Source of the DNA: Syntrophomonas sp.
GTDB lineage: Bacteria > Bacillota > Syntrophomonadia > Syntrophomonadales > Syntrophomonadaceae
DNA length: 64,000 nucleotides
Assembly: GCA_016841245.1 (NCBI GenBank)
Contig: JAENZN010000001.1
Coordinates: 339,334-403,333, forward strand
Direction: 5' to 3'
Shown here: in pieces, positions 1 through 9,411 of the stretch
How positions within the stretch are numbered: position 1 is the stretch's first letter
Layout of the letters: each line of letters opens with the position of its first letter
The notes under the pieces: model-generated
Database searches by the model: none
What the model was told of the DNA's origin: nothing
The model's input: the letters and a program-made list of their open reading frames with translations, nothing else
Translations under genes and position numbers: made by a program

Positions 1-629
1 TTTATAATGGTTATAATAATTCCGGCTACGGCATCCCCTTTAACAAATTTACTGGCTCCATCCATGGCCCCATAGAAGTCGGCTTCTCTCTGAATTTTTT
101 CTCTTCTATCCCGAGCTTTCTGTTCATCAATGAGTCCGGCATTGAGATCTGCATCGATGGCCATCTGTTTGCCTGGCATCGCATCCAGGGTAAACCGGGC
201 CGCTACTTCTGAAACTCGTTCTGCACCTTTGGTAATTACTACAAATTGAATCACTACAATGATTAAAAAAATTACCAGACCTACTACGGTATTTCCGCCT
301 ACCACTAACGAACCAAAGGATGCTATTATTTCTCCCGCTTGAGCATTCAGGAGAATCAATCGGGTCGAAGAAATATTTAATGATAACCTGAATAAAGTCA
401 TTATAAGCAGCAGGGATGGAAATACTGAAAATTCCAGAGGGTCAATATTAAACATGGCTACCATAATGATGATCAGGGCAAAGCTAATATTAAACGTTAG
501 TAAAACGTCTAACATTATGGGCTTCATAGGTATTATCATCATCATTACGATGGTGATTACCACGAATGCTATTATTAAATCGCTGTAGTTAAGAATTTTT
601 TTAAACCAATCTGCCCTTAGTTCCATCAT
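1..629 (-). CDS. flhA: Flagellar export gate protein FlhA, N-terminal part
   Basis: The first 209 or so codons of FlhA, the nonameric inner-membrane gate of the flagellar type III export apparatus; the rest lies outside the window. Two ATG codons in tandem open the frame (629 and 626), preceded by a GGGAGG ribosome site. The visible protein has a short cytoplasmic start, hydrophobic segments from about residue 15, and the FlhA-type conserved stretch around [11 protein letters not shown] followed by the cytoplasmic FHIPEP-region sequence [18 protein letters not shown]. It follows flhB by 13 bases, the usual flhB-flhA order, and is the last flagellar gene visible. Confidence 0.95.
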   Translation of the reverse strand, partial: MMELRADWFKKILNYSDLIIAFVVITIVMMMIIPMKPIMLDVLLTFNISFALIIIMVAMFNIDPLEFSVFPSLLLIMTLFRLSLNISSTRLILLNAQAGEIIASFGSLVVGGNTVVGLVIFLIIVVIQFVVITKGAERVSEVAARFTLDAMPGKQMAIDADLNAGLIDEQKARDRREKIQREADFYGAMDGASKFVKGDAVAGIIITII

Positions 630-642
630 TCAGGCCTCCCGC

Positions 643-1764
643 TTACAATACAATCCTCTTTTGCTTATATACAAATGCCAGTACCTCTGCTACTGCCTGA
701 AATAGTTCTTCCGGTATTACATCTCCTATTTTCGCTGCAGCATACAGGGTTCTTGCCAGTGGTGGATTTTCCACCACGATTACGCTGTTTGCATGAGCCA
801 GTTCTTTTATTTTCAAGGCCACAAAATCCTGTCCTTTGGCTACTACGACAGGTGCAGCCATTATTTCCGCTTCATATTTCAATGCCACCGCAAAATGAGT
901 GGGATTGGTGATCACCACATCGGCTCGAGGTACTTCGGCCATCATTCGCTTCATAGCTATGTCCCTCTGTATTTGGCGCTGCCTTGACTTTAGCATCGGA
1001 TCCCCCTCAGTTTGTTTGTATTCCTGTTTAATATCATACTTACTCATTTTTAAAGATTTGTCATATTCATACCTCTGGTATAAGTAATCCAAAACCCCAA
1101 TAATTATAAAGGCAACTCCGACTTTTAAGGCCATCTCGTATACTACCTGGCTTAACACTATGATACTTGCTGCCAGTTCCATATCAACCAGTCTTGCAAA
1201 CATTAAATAATATTTATTGACTACGGAATAGACGATATATCCGGTTATTGTAACTTTAAACAGCGACTTGGCCAGTTCCACCAGGGCTCTTTTAGAAAAT
1301 ATTTTTTTAGCACCTTCCACCGGGTTGAGCCGATCAAGTTTTGGCGTCAGTACCTCTCCACTAAAAACAAATCCTACTTGCAGATAAGTTACCAGCAGTG
1401 CTGTAATCGATGTTATTCCTAATACCGGCACCAGGCATTTGGCCATAGTAATTAACACTTCGACAAAGAGAATACTCAGATATTCATTCGAAAATTCATA
1501 AATACTCCTGTCAATCAAACAAAACTGGGTAAACGACTTCAAGGTATCAATCATATACGGTAAGGTTATAAATATTGTCACAGATCCGGCCATAAGAATA
1601 ACTGCTGAGTTCAGGTCACTGCTTTTGAAAACCTGTCCCTTTTTCCTGGCTTCTTCGACCCTTCTGGGCGTTGCTTTCTCAGTTTTTTCTCCGGTATTAC
1701 CTTCATCAGCAAAAAGCTGCAGATCAAAGGGGAAATTAACTATATATTCATCTATCATTCTCAT
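643..1764 (-). CDS. flhB: Flagellar export switch protein FlhB
   Basis: FlhB (373 residues) controls the change of export specificity from rod/hook to filament substrates. The autocleavage motif NPTH is present at residues 287-290, with four hydrophobic segments between about 50 and 225 and a cytoplasmic C-terminal domain after that. An N-terminal region with FDLQLFA before the EKTEKATPRR motif is typical of Clostridia and Bacilli. Its ATG overlaps the fliR stop by four bases (ATGA), indicating translational coupling. Length is normal for the family (about 350-380). Confidence 0.96.
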   Translation of the reverse strand: MRMIDEYIVNFPFDLQLFADEGNTGEKTEKATPRRVEEARKKGQVFKSSDLNSAVILMAGSVTIFITLPYMIDTLKSFTQFCLIDRSIYEFSNEYLSILFVEVLITMAKCLVPVLGITSITALLVTYLQVGFVFSGEVLTPKLDRLNPVEGAKKIFSKRALVELAKSLFKVTITGYIVYSVVNKYYLMFARLVDMELAASIIVLSQVVYEMALKVGVAFIIIGVLDYLYQRYEYDKSLKMSKYDIKQEYKQTEGDPMLKSRQRQIQRDIAMKRMMAEVPRADVVITNPTHFAVALKYEAEIMAAPVVVAKGQDFVALKIKELAHANSVIVVENPPLARTLYAAAKIGDVIPEELFQAVAEVLAFVYKQKRIVL

Positions 1765-2528
1765 ACACCTAAAGCCATAATTATCTGATCCAGATAGGTG
1801 AAGAATCTATCAAATAATATATTAAATATCCATAAATAAACCGGGAGAAATAGACATAAGGCAATTAAACCAGCTATTATTTTCAGTGGTAAACCTACAA
1901 TAAAAACGTTCATCTGCGGTACGGTTCGAGCCATGAAGCCCATAGCAATATCCGTAGTCATGGTTACTACTAAAATAGGCGCTGCTATCTTAACCGCTAT
2001 AACAAACATATAAACGCTGATTTCAACTATGATCTGGTAGAATTCACCACTGAGATTCAGCCCCAACACCGGGATGATATTATAACTATGTACTATCGCC
2101 TGCAGCAGATAGTGATGTCCATCAATAGCCAGATACATTAGGAGAGCCAGAATCTGAGTTAAATTACCCATTAATGGTATCTGAGCACCGGATTGTGGAT
2201 CTACAACATTGACTATGGCAAAACCCATTTGCATATCCATAACCTGACCAGCCAGTTGTATCGCGGCCAATACTACATAGACGGCGAAACCTATTATGTA
2301 TCCCACAAATATTTCTGTTACCATGGCTGCGGTAAACTGTCCGACGTTCTGCACTTCAATTCCGTATTGAACAGGGACAAAGCAAGCCAGGGTAGCAGCC
2401 AGCGTAGCCAGGATCAAAGCTTTAATGGTTACCGGAATCTGTTTGCTGCTGAATATAGGGGCACTGATAAATAGACCCGATAATCTGCCCAGTATTAATA
2501 AAAAACTGTCTAAAGCAAAAGCACCCAT
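1761..2528 (-). CDS. fliR: Flagellar export apparatus protein FliR
   Basis: FliR (255 residues) is a multi-spanning membrane part of the flagellar export gate together with FliP and FliQ. The sequence is hydrophobic almost throughout, with six predicted membrane segments, and has the FliR-like start GRLSGLFISAPIF and the QLAGQVMDMQMGF stretch near residue 95. It lies 21 bases after fliQ and overlaps flhB by four bases. Size matches the family (about 255-260). No unusual features. Confidence 0.95.
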   Translation of the reverse strand: MGAFALDSFLLILGRLSGLFISAPIFSSKQIPVTIKALILATLAATLACFVPVQYGIEVQNVGQFTAAMVTEIFVGYIIGFAVYVVLAAIQLAGQVMDMQMGFAIVNVVDPQSGAQIPLMGNLTQILALLMYLAIDGHHYLLQAIVHSYNIIPVLGLNLSGEFYQIIVEISVYMFVIAVKIAAPILVVTMTTDIAMGFMARTVPQMNVFIVGLPLKIIAGLIALCLFLPVYLWIFNILFDRFFTYLDQIIMALGV

Positions 2529-2549
2529 TTAGCTCTCTCCCATTCCACT

Positions 2550-2822
2550 TTATATTGTCACCATCTGGGGTATCGCACTGTATAGATCTATTACAAAACT
2601 TGTCAGTATGTTTAACATCCACGGTCCAAAAATGATGACTACCAGTAAAACAGCTACTATTTTAGGAACGAAAACTAATGTCATTTCTTGTATCTGGGTG
2701 GTGGCCTGTAAAATACTAATTATCAAGCCGGTGGCTAAAGCTGTACCCAGTATGGGGGCTGAAACCAGAAGGACTGTTATTACCGCCTCATGCGCAATTC
2801 CAAGTACTATGTCCTGGTACAT
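2550..2822 (-). CDS. fliQ: Flagellar export apparatus protein FliQ
   Basis: FliQ (90 residues) has two membrane hairpin segments (about 15-40 and 53-75) and the family pattern ILQATTQIQEMTLVFVPK between them. It contributes four copies to the FliP5FliQ4FliR1 export gate. It sits 12 bases downstream of fliP and 21 bases upstream of fliR in the standard order. The length is exactly that expected (89-90). Confidence 0.96.
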   Translation of the reverse strand: MYQDIVLGIAHEAVITVLLVSAPILGTALATGLIISILQATTQIQEMTLVFVPKIVAVLLVVIIFGPWMLNILTSFVIDLYSAIPQMVTI

Positions 2823-2834
2823 TAAAATCCTCTC

Positions 2835-3614
2835 CTATCTAAAGCTCATAATAAGCGATTCAATAACTAGTCCCCAGCCGTCCACCAGTACAAACAGCAG
2901 TATTTTAAAAGGTAATGATATCATCATAGGCGGAAGCATCATCATACCCATGGACATCAGGGCACTGGCCACTACCATATCTATAACCAGGAATGGAACA
3001 AAAATGACGAATCCAATCTGAAAAGCAGTTTTCAACTCGCTTATAATAAATGAAGGAATGAGTACATAATTGGGTATATCGGCAAAATTATTAGGTCGGT
3101 CCATATTGGCCATCCTGACGAATAGAGCCAGATCCTTTTCCCGGGTCTGCTTAAGCATAAAATCTCTCAAGGGATCCATGCCTTTATCCATAGCTATTTC
3201 CTGGTTTATTTCTCCATTCAGGTAGGGCTGTATTGCCTGAGAATTAACTTCCTGCAAGGTCGGGGCCATAACAAAAAAACTTAGAAACAAGGCTAATCCA
3301 ATGAGTACTTGATTGGGCGGCATCTGTTGAGTTGCCAGAGAACTTCTTACAAAGGACAATACCACTATTATCCTGGTAAATGAGGTGAGCATTATAAGAA
3401 TCGCTGGAGCAAGAGATAACACTGTTAGTAATACAACCATCTGCAATGCAGTTGACAGTCCCTGCGGATCATCAGTAGTCCCCTGCACCTGAAAGTTTAT
3501 GTCAGGGATTTGTATCGGCTCCGCATTAACACCGGCGGGAAAAATGGTAACAAATAGTATGATTAGCGTTATAAAAAGAATGGCTCTGCTGCCCTTTTTA
3601 AAAATATCAAACAT
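2835..3614 (-). CDS. fliP: Flagellar export apparatus protein FliP
   Basis: FliP (259 residues from this start) forms the core pore of the flagellar export gate. A cleavable signal peptide is visible (MFDIFKKGSRAILF through VNA at about residue 30), then the family blocks SFTRIIVVLSFVRSSLA and the C-terminal membrane segments with FKILLFVLVDGWGL. The frame is open to a further in-frame ATG at 3650, but that extension would overlap fliO by 44 bases and has no family counterpart; an AGAAG ribosome site precedes the ATG at 3614, which starts the signal peptide directly. Start overlap with fliO is then 8 bases. Confidence 0.94.
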   Translation of the reverse strand: MFDIFKKGSRAILFITLIILFVTIFPAGVNAEPIQIPDINFQVQGTTDDPQGLSTALQMVVLLTVLSLAPAILIMLTSFTRIIVVLSFVRSSLATQQMPPNQVLIGLALFLSFFVMAPTLQEVNSQAIQPYLNGEINQEIAMDKGMDPLRDFMLKQTREKDLALFVRMANMDRPNNFADIPNYVLIPSFIISELKTAFQIGFVIFVPFLVIDMVVASALMSMGMMMLPPMMISLPFKILLFVLVDGWGLVIESLIMSFR

Positions 3615-4257
3615 TATTATCACTTCTTCTAGTTTTATCATCTGCATCATTACGATCGTATTTAAATATATCCTCCAGCCTCTTGTTCTGCTCTTCCATC
3701 AGGGAATGAAAGTTCTTTTTGTTAGATAGACTATCGCGGCCCGCAAATAGTCTACTTACTCCATTTCTAAAGATTTTGAGATTATCCTGTTTATTGTGAA
3801 ACGTATAATCACCAGATGCTATTTCCTCCATTAATTTGGGGTTGCTGATTTCAAATAACAGGGAAATATTATGGTCTGTCACCCCGACTGCATAAATCTT
3901 TTGGCCGACTTCACAGATAATAATGCCTCTGTTCTGACCCAGTATCACTTCATCTACCACATGCAGCCAGGTTCCCTGCAACCTGGCAGTAGCTTTCTGG
4001 CCAAATATTTTTACTACCGACCAGGCTGCTCCAATAATCAAAACTAAGATAAACAATAGTTTAATAAATTCCACAGCTACGTTATTGGTCTGGTTAGCAG
4101 CCGGAGTATCCTGGCCCAACTCATTCTGCAGTGCTTGAATGTCATCTATGGCCAGCACATCTGCAGCATAAATGTTTAGAATGACAACCACCAGTATTGT
4201 AGTGAGTATTATTAGAAATAGTGTCTTTTGCTTAGATAAAATCAATAGTTTTCCCAC
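3607..4257 (-). CDS. fliO: Flagellar biosynthesis protein FliO
   Basis: A 216-residue protein with an N-terminal hydrophobic signal-like segment (about 12-32), an extracytoplasmic linker, a second membrane segment (about 64-82, KLLFILVLIIGAAWSVV) and a cytoplasmic FliO/FliZ-type domain (DEVILGQNRGIIICEVGQKIYAVG). FliO assists assembly of the FliP pore. Position between cheY and fliP corresponds to B. subtilis fliZ (fliO). FliO is poorly conserved, so the name rests on topology, domain and position together. Confidence 0.88.
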   Translation of the reverse strand: MGKLLILSKQKTLFLIILTTILVVVILNIYAADVLAIDDIQALQNELGQDTPAANQTNNVAVEFIKLLFILVLIIGAAWSVVKIFGQKATARLQGTWLHVVDEVILGQNRGIIICEVGQKIYAVGVTDHNISLLFEISNPKLMEEIASGDYTFHNKQDNLKIFRNGVSRLFAGRDSLSNKKNFHSLMEEQNKRLEDIFKYDRNDADDKTRRSDNNV

Positions 4258-4272
4258 CTAATTATCGGTTAT

Positions 4273-4635
4273 CTATTCAAGTGCCTTGCTTACTGCCTCG
4301 ATTACTCTTTCGGGTTGAAATGGCTTAACTATGAAATCTTTAGCTCCGGCTTGTATGGCATCTATTACCATGGCCTGTTGTCCCATAGCACTGCACATGA
4401 TTATTCGAGCAGCACCATCCATACCTTTTATTTCTTTTACCGCGGTTATGCCATCCATTTCCGGCATGGTAATATCCATAGTAACTAGATCCGGCTGCAA
4501 ATCCTTAAATTTTTCCAACGCTACTGCACCATTTTCAGCCTCACCAACGACTTCATAACCATTTTTACTTAAAATGTCTTTGATCATCATTCTCATAAAT
4601 GCAGCATCATCAACCACAAGAATTTTTTTACCCAT
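4273..4635 (-). CDS. cheY: Chemotaxis response regulator CheY
   Basis: A single receiver domain of 120 residues with the complete phosphorylation site: acidic pair D9/D10, phospho-acceptor D54 in the MDITMP block, S82 and K104 (FIVKPF). There is no output domain, as in CheY. Phospho-CheY binds the flagellar switch proteins FliM and FliY, whose genes lie directly upstream, which is the same order as in the Bacillus fla/che operon. An AGGAGG-like ribosome site precedes the ATG. Confidence 0.95.
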   Translation of the reverse strand: MGKKILVVDDAAFMRMMIKDILSKNGYEVVGEAENGAVALEKFKDLQPDLVTMDITMPEMDGITAVKEIKGMDGAARIIMCSAMGQQAMVIDAIQAGAKDFIVKPFQPERVIEAVSKALE

Positions 4636-4653
4636 CTCTAACCTCCTGATTCT

Positions 4654-5826
4654 TTATTGTAATTTATTTACTCTATCCAATGGACTTATTATGGTGGTTA
4701 TTCTTATTCCATAACTTTCATCTATCACTACAACCTCCCCCTTGGCAATTAATTTACCATTAACCAACAAATCTACGGGTTCACCAGCCATTTTATTAAG
4801 CTGTATTATTGATCCCTGCTGGAGCTCGAGTATCTCTTTTATGGTCTTCCTGGTTTTGCCCAGTTCCACCGAAACATCCAGTGGGACATCCATAATTAAA
4901 CTAATGTTTTGATGCGTTTCTCCCATATTGCTTTCCTGCAGTATACTGAATTGTGCCGGTTGAATAGTATGGGAATCACCCGATCCTACTATTGGAGAAC
5001 TGCTGTTCATGTTGGACATATCACTCCAGGCAATTACTGGCTCTGAATCTGCCGGTCCAGATCCAGGTTCTTCTTTTCTGTCGGCAGTAGGTTGAGTATT
5101 AGGTGATGGCACATCATTTACTTCGGGAATCGCTTCATCAGTAGTTAAATCTTCTACATTTCTCTCTAAAACTTTAATCATGGTAGTAACGGCTTCCATA
5201 GGAATGATCTGCATTATTTCACTCTTCAACATATCTTCAATTTCCATCTTGAATTTAATCTGAACCAATTGGGTATAATCTGTGGGCAGAGCAAGATTTT
5301 CCTTACCCAGATCAATCACGTTCATAATGGGAGGGGCAATATCAATTCTTTGATTGAACATAGACGATAGACTGGTAGTAGCGGAGCCCATCATTTGATT
5401 CATGGCCTCGCCAACCGCACTCAAATCCAGTTCGTCCAACTCAACTCGTTTTTCTATAGGATCTTTACCCATCATTAAATCGGCTATTATACAGGCATCT
5501 TCAGCTTTGACAGTTAACAGGTTGGATCCATCCAGACCCTGAGTATACTGAACTTCTGCAATTACATAAGGAAGCGGATACTCATTCTGTATTTCCTGCC
5601 GAGTAGTCACTGTTACATGAGGAGTAGTTATGGATACCTTTCTTTTAAGCAACATAGAAAGTGTCGTAGCGGCAGTACCCATGCTTATGTTTCCAATTTC
5701 ACCCAGAGTATCTTTTTGATACTCCGTTATCTGGGTATGCATCTCGCTGGTATCTTCATCATTATTGTTGTTGCCTGCTGAAAGCAGGGCATCTATTTCT
5801 TGCTGGGATAGTATACCTTCACTCAT
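4654..5826 (-). CDS. fliY: Flagellar switch protein FliY with CheC-type phosphatase domain
   Basis: A 390-residue switch component. Residues 1-16 (MSEGILSQQEIDALLS) are the FliM-type CheY-P binding peptide; residues about 35-205 are a CheC-like CheY-P phosphatase region with two repeated helices around EIGNISMGTAATTLS and AVGEAMNQMMGSATTSL; a low-complexity acidic/Asn/Ser linker (about 225-300) leads to a C-terminal SpoA (FliN-type) domain with DVSVELGKTRKTIKEIL. It therefore combines FliN function with removal of phosphate from CheY. It overlaps fliM by eight bases. Confidence 0.95.
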   Translation of the reverse strand: MSEGILSQQEIDALLSAGNNNNDEDTSEMHTQITEYQKDTLGEIGNISMGTAATTLSMLLKRKVSITTPHVTVTTRQEIQNEYPLPYVIAEVQYTQGLDGSNLLTVKAEDACIIADLMMGKDPIEKRVELDELDLSAVGEAMNQMMGSATTSLSSMFNQRIDIAPPIMNVIDLGKENLALPTDYTQLVQIKFKMEIEDMLKSEIMQIIPMEAVTTMIKVLERNVEDLTTDEAIPEVNDVPSPNTQPTADRKEEPGSGPADSEPVIAWSDMSNMNSSSPIVGSGDSHTIQPAQFSILQESNMGETHQNISLIMDVPLDVSVELGKTRKTIKEILELQQGSIIQLNKMAGEPVDLLVNGKLIAKGEVVVIDESYGIRITTIISPLDRVNKLQ

Positions 5827-6811
5827 AATCTATTACCTCCTCTACCACACTGCATACCTGTATGGCTAACTTACCTTCATTTACCCCTGGCTTACCCATA
5901 AATTTTGTACGTTCTCCAATTACCAGGTCCAATTGTTCCCCAGTTCTTCTTCTCAGGGGAATCACATCTCCAACTGACAGCTCCAATAAGTCTTGAACTG
6001 TAATGGTGTTCTCACCTAAAATTGCCTTAATCGTTAGTCGGGTTGTTTCCAATTTATTTTGAATCAAATTCATGTTTTCAGGATTGCGTTTTTGTGAAGA
6101 CGAGGAATAATAAAAATGGACGCTGAGTTTATCCATTATGGGTTCTAATACCAGGAAGGGTATACAAATATTTATCATTCCCAATACATCTCCCAGTTTG
6201 GCTTCAATAGAAATTATCATCATTACTTCTGCTGGAGAGACCAATTGGGTAAATTGGGGATTGGTTTCCACTCGTTCCAGGTTGGCTTCAATCTCTATGA
6301 TGCTTCCCCACGGTTCGGTAAGATAGCTCAACATACGCTGTACTATTCTTTCCATAACGGTCTGTTCAATTTCTGTTAAACTCCTAATTTTTAAAGGAGC
6401 CTGTCCCTGTCCTCCCAGCATTCTATCTAAAATAGCAAATCCCAGATTGGGATTGATCTCCATTATAATGTTACCTTCCAGCGGATAAAAGGAACATATA
6501 TTCAAGATGGTAGGATTGGGAATAGACCTCATGAATTCATCATAGGTCAGCTGTTCAACTGACAGGACTTCCATCTGCACTGGCATACGAAGCTGAGCTG
6601 ATAAAAAAGTACTCAAAGCTCTCGCATAGGTGTCGTGAATCACCTGCAAGGTATGCAGCTGATCTTTAGAAAACTTACTGGGTCTTCTAAAGTCATATAC
6701 TTTTACTTTTTTCTTGCTCTGTTCTTCTTTGAGTTCTTCAGCATTAACCGATCCGCTGCTTAATGCTGATAACAGAGCATCTATTTCGTTTTGCGATAAA
6801 ACTTCGCTCAT
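5819..6811 (-). CDS. fliM: Flagellar motor switch protein FliM
   Basis: FliM (330 residues) forms the middle of the C-ring. The N-terminal CheY-P docking peptide (MSEVLSQNEIDALLSAL) is followed by a short charged linker, the CheC-like middle domain (PNPTILNICSFYPLEGNIIMEINP region) and a C-terminal SpoA domain that dimerises with FliY/FliN. Length is standard. Starts 24 bases after fliL with a GGAGGG ribosome site and ends overlapping fliY. Confidence 0.96.
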   Translation of the reverse strand: MSEVLSQNEIDALLSALSSGSVNAEELKEEQSKKKVKVYDFRRPSKFSKDQLHTLQVIHDTYARALSTFLSAQLRMPVQMEVLSVEQLTYDEFMRSIPNPTILNICSFYPLEGNIIMEINPNLGFAILDRMLGGQGQAPLKIRSLTEIEQTVMERIVQRMLSYLTEPWGSIIEIEANLERVETNPQFTQLVSPAEVMMIISIEAKLGDVLGMINICIPFLVLEPIMDKLSVHFYYSSSSQKRNPENMNLIQNKLETTRLTIKAILGENTITVQDLLELSVGDVIPLRRRTGEQLDLVIGERTKFMGKPGVNEGKLAIQVCSVVEEVIDYE

Positions 6812-6835
6812 TATAACCCTCCCTACTGGTTATAA

Positions 6836-7318
6836 TTACTGCATAATAAAGCTGGTAAAATAAACATTTTTTATGGTATCCAGGCCAATTTTTCGATTTA
6901 TTTCATCCTTGATTTCCAATTTCAAATTATCTCGGTTGCGGATATCTAAATCGTCTACCATCTTGGCAGATAAAATCCCTTGGATACTGTCCCGTATTAC
7001 CGGCATATATGCCTCTATCTTTTCCTGTGCATCTTCATCAGATGATTCAACCGTAACTTCAACTTTTAAATAGCGGGTACCAGCCACATCGTTAATATTA
7101 GTCATGAATTCTCCAATCGGTACCAGCACTCCAATATCAGCTTCGCTTCCTTCGCTCTCACTGACTTCTTCAGCTGGCATTAAAGGAGCCATTATGGACT
7201 TCATTAAATAAAAAGACCCACCTACCAGAACAATGAATATAACCATACCGAGAATAATGATTTTTAAGTCGAATCCCGATTTTTTTTCCCCTGTTTCTAC
7301 GGTATTTTCATCTGCCAC
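6836..7318 (-). CDS. fliL: Flagellar basal body-associated protein FliL
   Basis: FliL (160 residues) has one membrane segment near the N terminus (about residues 17-38, LKIIILGMVIFIVLVGGSFY) and an external stomatin-like domain ending in the characteristic KNVYFTSFIMQ tail. FliL surrounds the stator units and supports torque. It lies between flbD and fliM in the expected order with a GGGGG-type ribosome site. Confidence 0.94.
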   Translation of the reverse strand: MADENTVETGEKKSGFDLKIIILGMVIFIVLVGGSFYLMKSIMAPLMPAEEVSESEGSEADIGVLVPIGEFMTNINDVAGTRYLKVEVTVESSDEDAQEKIEAYMPVIRDSIQGILSAKMVDDLDIRNRDNLKLEIKDEINRKIGLDTIKNVYFTSFIMQ

Positions 7319-7339
7319 TTTGAATCCCCCTTACCATGA

Positions 7340-7534
7340 CTAATCTTTTAAGGTTGAAAACTGTTTTCTTTTTAGCCAATTAATGTTATCCACAATTTCA
7401 TTAACCGGTTCACGTACCACAAACTTCTTCCCGGTTGTGAGAGTGACTACGGTATCCGGTGTTTTTTCCATAAACTCAATCAAATCCATATTTAATATGA
7501 TTTTTTCCCCATTCAACCGGGTTAGATAAATCAC
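7340..7534 (-). CDS. flbD: FlbD/SwrD family flagellar protein
   Basis: A 64-residue protein of the FlbD family (SwrD/YlzI in Bacillus), recognised by the start MIYLTRLNGEKIILNMDLIE and the TVVTLTTGKKFVVRE block. In B. subtilis the homologue raises flagellar motor power and is needed for swarming. It occupies the usual slot between flgE and fliL, with a GAGGTG ribosome site. Confidence 0.92.
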   Translation of the reverse strand: MIYLTRLNGEKIILNMDLIEFMEKTPDTVVTLTTGKKFVVREPVNEIVDNINWLKRKQFSTLKD

Positions 7535-7586
7535 CGTTTCACCTCTTTATATTCTCCGGGAGATAATTCCCCCGGAGATGACTTCG

Positions 7587-8948
7587 TTATCTCTTGAGAT
7601 TAACCAATTCTTCCAGCATTTCATCGGAAGTAGTAATTATCCGAGAATTAGCCTGAAAAGCTCTCTGGGTTACAATCATATCGGTGAGCTCTTCCGCCAG
7701 GTCCACATTGGACATCTCCAAACTTCCAGGAATAAGCGCCCCCGTCCCCCCTTCTCCCGGCGCTCCTATAACAGGAGTGCCAGAATTAGTAGATGATTGA
7801 AAGAGGCTAGAGCCAGTTTGAATCAGGCCAGCAGGATTTTGAAAATTGGCTAAAGCCACGCGGGCTATATCCATTGATTGGCCATTGTCATAGACCCCGG
7901 TTAGGGTTCCATCGATTCCAATCGAATAACTGCTCAAACTACCCGCGCTGTACCCATCCTGGCTGTATGATGCGGTTGATTCAGAACTGTATTGAGTAAA
8001 CTCGGAAAGATCAATGGTTAGTTCAATATCATCTGCCCCTTCCGCACTGCGATCAATCACCAGCGAGATCTGGGCGTTGTCTGGATCACTTATTTCTCCA
8101 CCGGTATCAAACTCTAGATTATAAGCCCGCAATATCTCCCATGTACTCGAAGATGTTCCGCCAGCTGAAATATCGTATAATTCAAAATCAGTTGCCGGAG
8201 TGTAGCCAGTGGCATCCTCAAAATCCGGATCCAACGAAATATCGCAAGCCCAGGTATCTGTATCCTGTTTAAAAAACCTTAGATATACGGTTATCTCATT
8301 GCCAAGTGAATCATATACCTCCGTGGACAAAATTATTGAATCATCATCACTGGCGTATTGGTCTGATGCAGTTACAGTAATATCCGCCCCGCTTACCTGC
8401 GCTACCCCATCACCTGCATCCAGATTCCCAGAGTATTCAACTTCTTCACTAGCTTTGGCAGCTATACTCTGGTAACTTGATATGTCAATATTCCCAACGG
8501 AATTGGTGGTATCTACGGTACCGCTATCATCTGCCATCCATCCCTGGACAAAATTCCCGGCGGAATTTACTAGATTACCATTACTATCAAAATTGAAACT
8601 ACCGGCCCGAGTGTAATAAGTATTTTCACCATCATTGACTATGAAATACCCACCGCCATCAATAGCCAGGTCGGTTAGATTACCTGTAGTGCTGGTAGAA
8701 GTTGCTGTATGTATCTGGTCTATACTGCTTATCGTCATGCCTAATCCTACCGCCATGGCATTTGTGCCTCCACTGGAATCGGTGGGACTTGATGCTCCAC
8801 GAATGGCTTGATAAAGGGCGTCTTCAAATACTACCCGGCTTTTTTTATAACCGGTAGTATTAACATTTGCAATGTTATTACCTATTACATCCAGTTTGGT
8901 CTGGAGATTTTTTAATCCCACTACACCGGAATACAATGAACGCATCAT
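7587..8948 (-). CDS. flgE: Flagellar hook protein FlgE
   Basis: A 453-residue hook subunit. The N-terminal rod-type helix (MMRSLYSGVVGLKNLQTKLDVIGNNIANVNTTGYKK) and the C-terminal helix (MSNVDLAEELTDMIVTQRAFQANSRIITTSDEML) are the paired coiled-coil ends shared by rod and hook proteins; the middle is a variable, Ser/Thr/Asp/Gly-rich surface region. The protein is exported by the FlhA/FlhB machinery and polymerises into the hook. It follows a small conserved flagellar operon gene by 78 bases. Confidence 0.95.
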   Translation of the reverse strand: MMRSLYSGVVGLKNLQTKLDVIGNNIANVNTTGYKKSRVVFEDALYQAIRGASSPTDSSGGTNAMAVGLGMTISSIDQIHTATSTSTTGNLTDLAIDGGGYFIVNDGENTYYTRAGSFNFDSNGNLVNSAGNFVQGWMADDSGTVDTTNSVGNIDISSYQSIAAKASEEVEYSGNLDAGDGVAQVSGADITVTASDQYASDDDSIILSTEVYDSLGNEITVYLRFFKQDTDTWACDISLDPDFEDATGYTPATDFELYDISAGGTSSSTWEILRAYNLEFDTGGEISDPDNAQISLVIDRSAEGADDIELTIDLSEFTQYSSESTASYSQDGYSAGSLSSYSIGIDGTLTGVYDNGQSMDIARVALANFQNPAGLIQTGSSLFQSSTNSGTPVIGAPGEGGTGALIPGSLEMSNVDLAEELTDMIVTQRAFQANSRIITTSDEMLEELVNLKR

Positions 8949-9026
8949 ATTTCATCTGACCTCCTTTTAAATGTTGTAGATGCTTCTGTCGTTTGGCATC
9001 CAGAGCTTCCTCTTCGAGGTCCAGCC

Positions 9027-9410
9027 CTATACAATAATTGCACTATCGATATTAGTAAAAACATTATCTTGAACATTCTCTTCATTAACTGCCGTAATGA
9101 CGGTATTGTTTCTTACGCTGACTATCAAAGCGAGGTTATTAAGTAATATTAATGAATCTTTCGCTCCTTTTGCTCTTGCTTTATCCACCGCGTTCTGCAG
9201 TTTCTGCAGATCCTCTTCATTCAACTTAATGTTTCTTGCTTTTAGCCTCTCCTGAGCATGTTTGGAGAATTTCACTTCGCCGTTAACTTCATTTTTAAGT
9301 AGACTTTTGAAACTGGCAGTACTGTTTAAAGCAGTGCTGCTGCTATCAAGTTTTTTCTCCGAACCTACGGGCTGTATAGATTGATAAGGAAAAATTATCT
9401 TGTCAGACAC
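9027..9410 (-). CDS. Conserved flagellar operon protein between flgD and flgE
   Basis: A 127-residue protein matching the clostridial flagellar operon family described as TIGR02530: a disordered N-terminal third, then VKFSKHAQERLKARNIKLNEED and a C-terminal beta-rich part with ALIVSVRNNTVITAV. Its function is not firmly established; position directly between flgD and flgE suggests a role in hook cap or hook assembly. It is separated from flgD by a single base, so it is surely co-translated. Confidence 0.88.
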   Translation of the reverse strand: MSDKIIFPYQSIQPVGSEKKLDSSSTALNSTASFKSLLKNEVNGEVKFSKHAQERLKARNIKLNEEDLQKLQNAVDKARAKGAKDSLILLNNLALIVSVRNNTVITAVNEENVQDNVFTNIDSAIIV

Positions 9411-9411
9411 T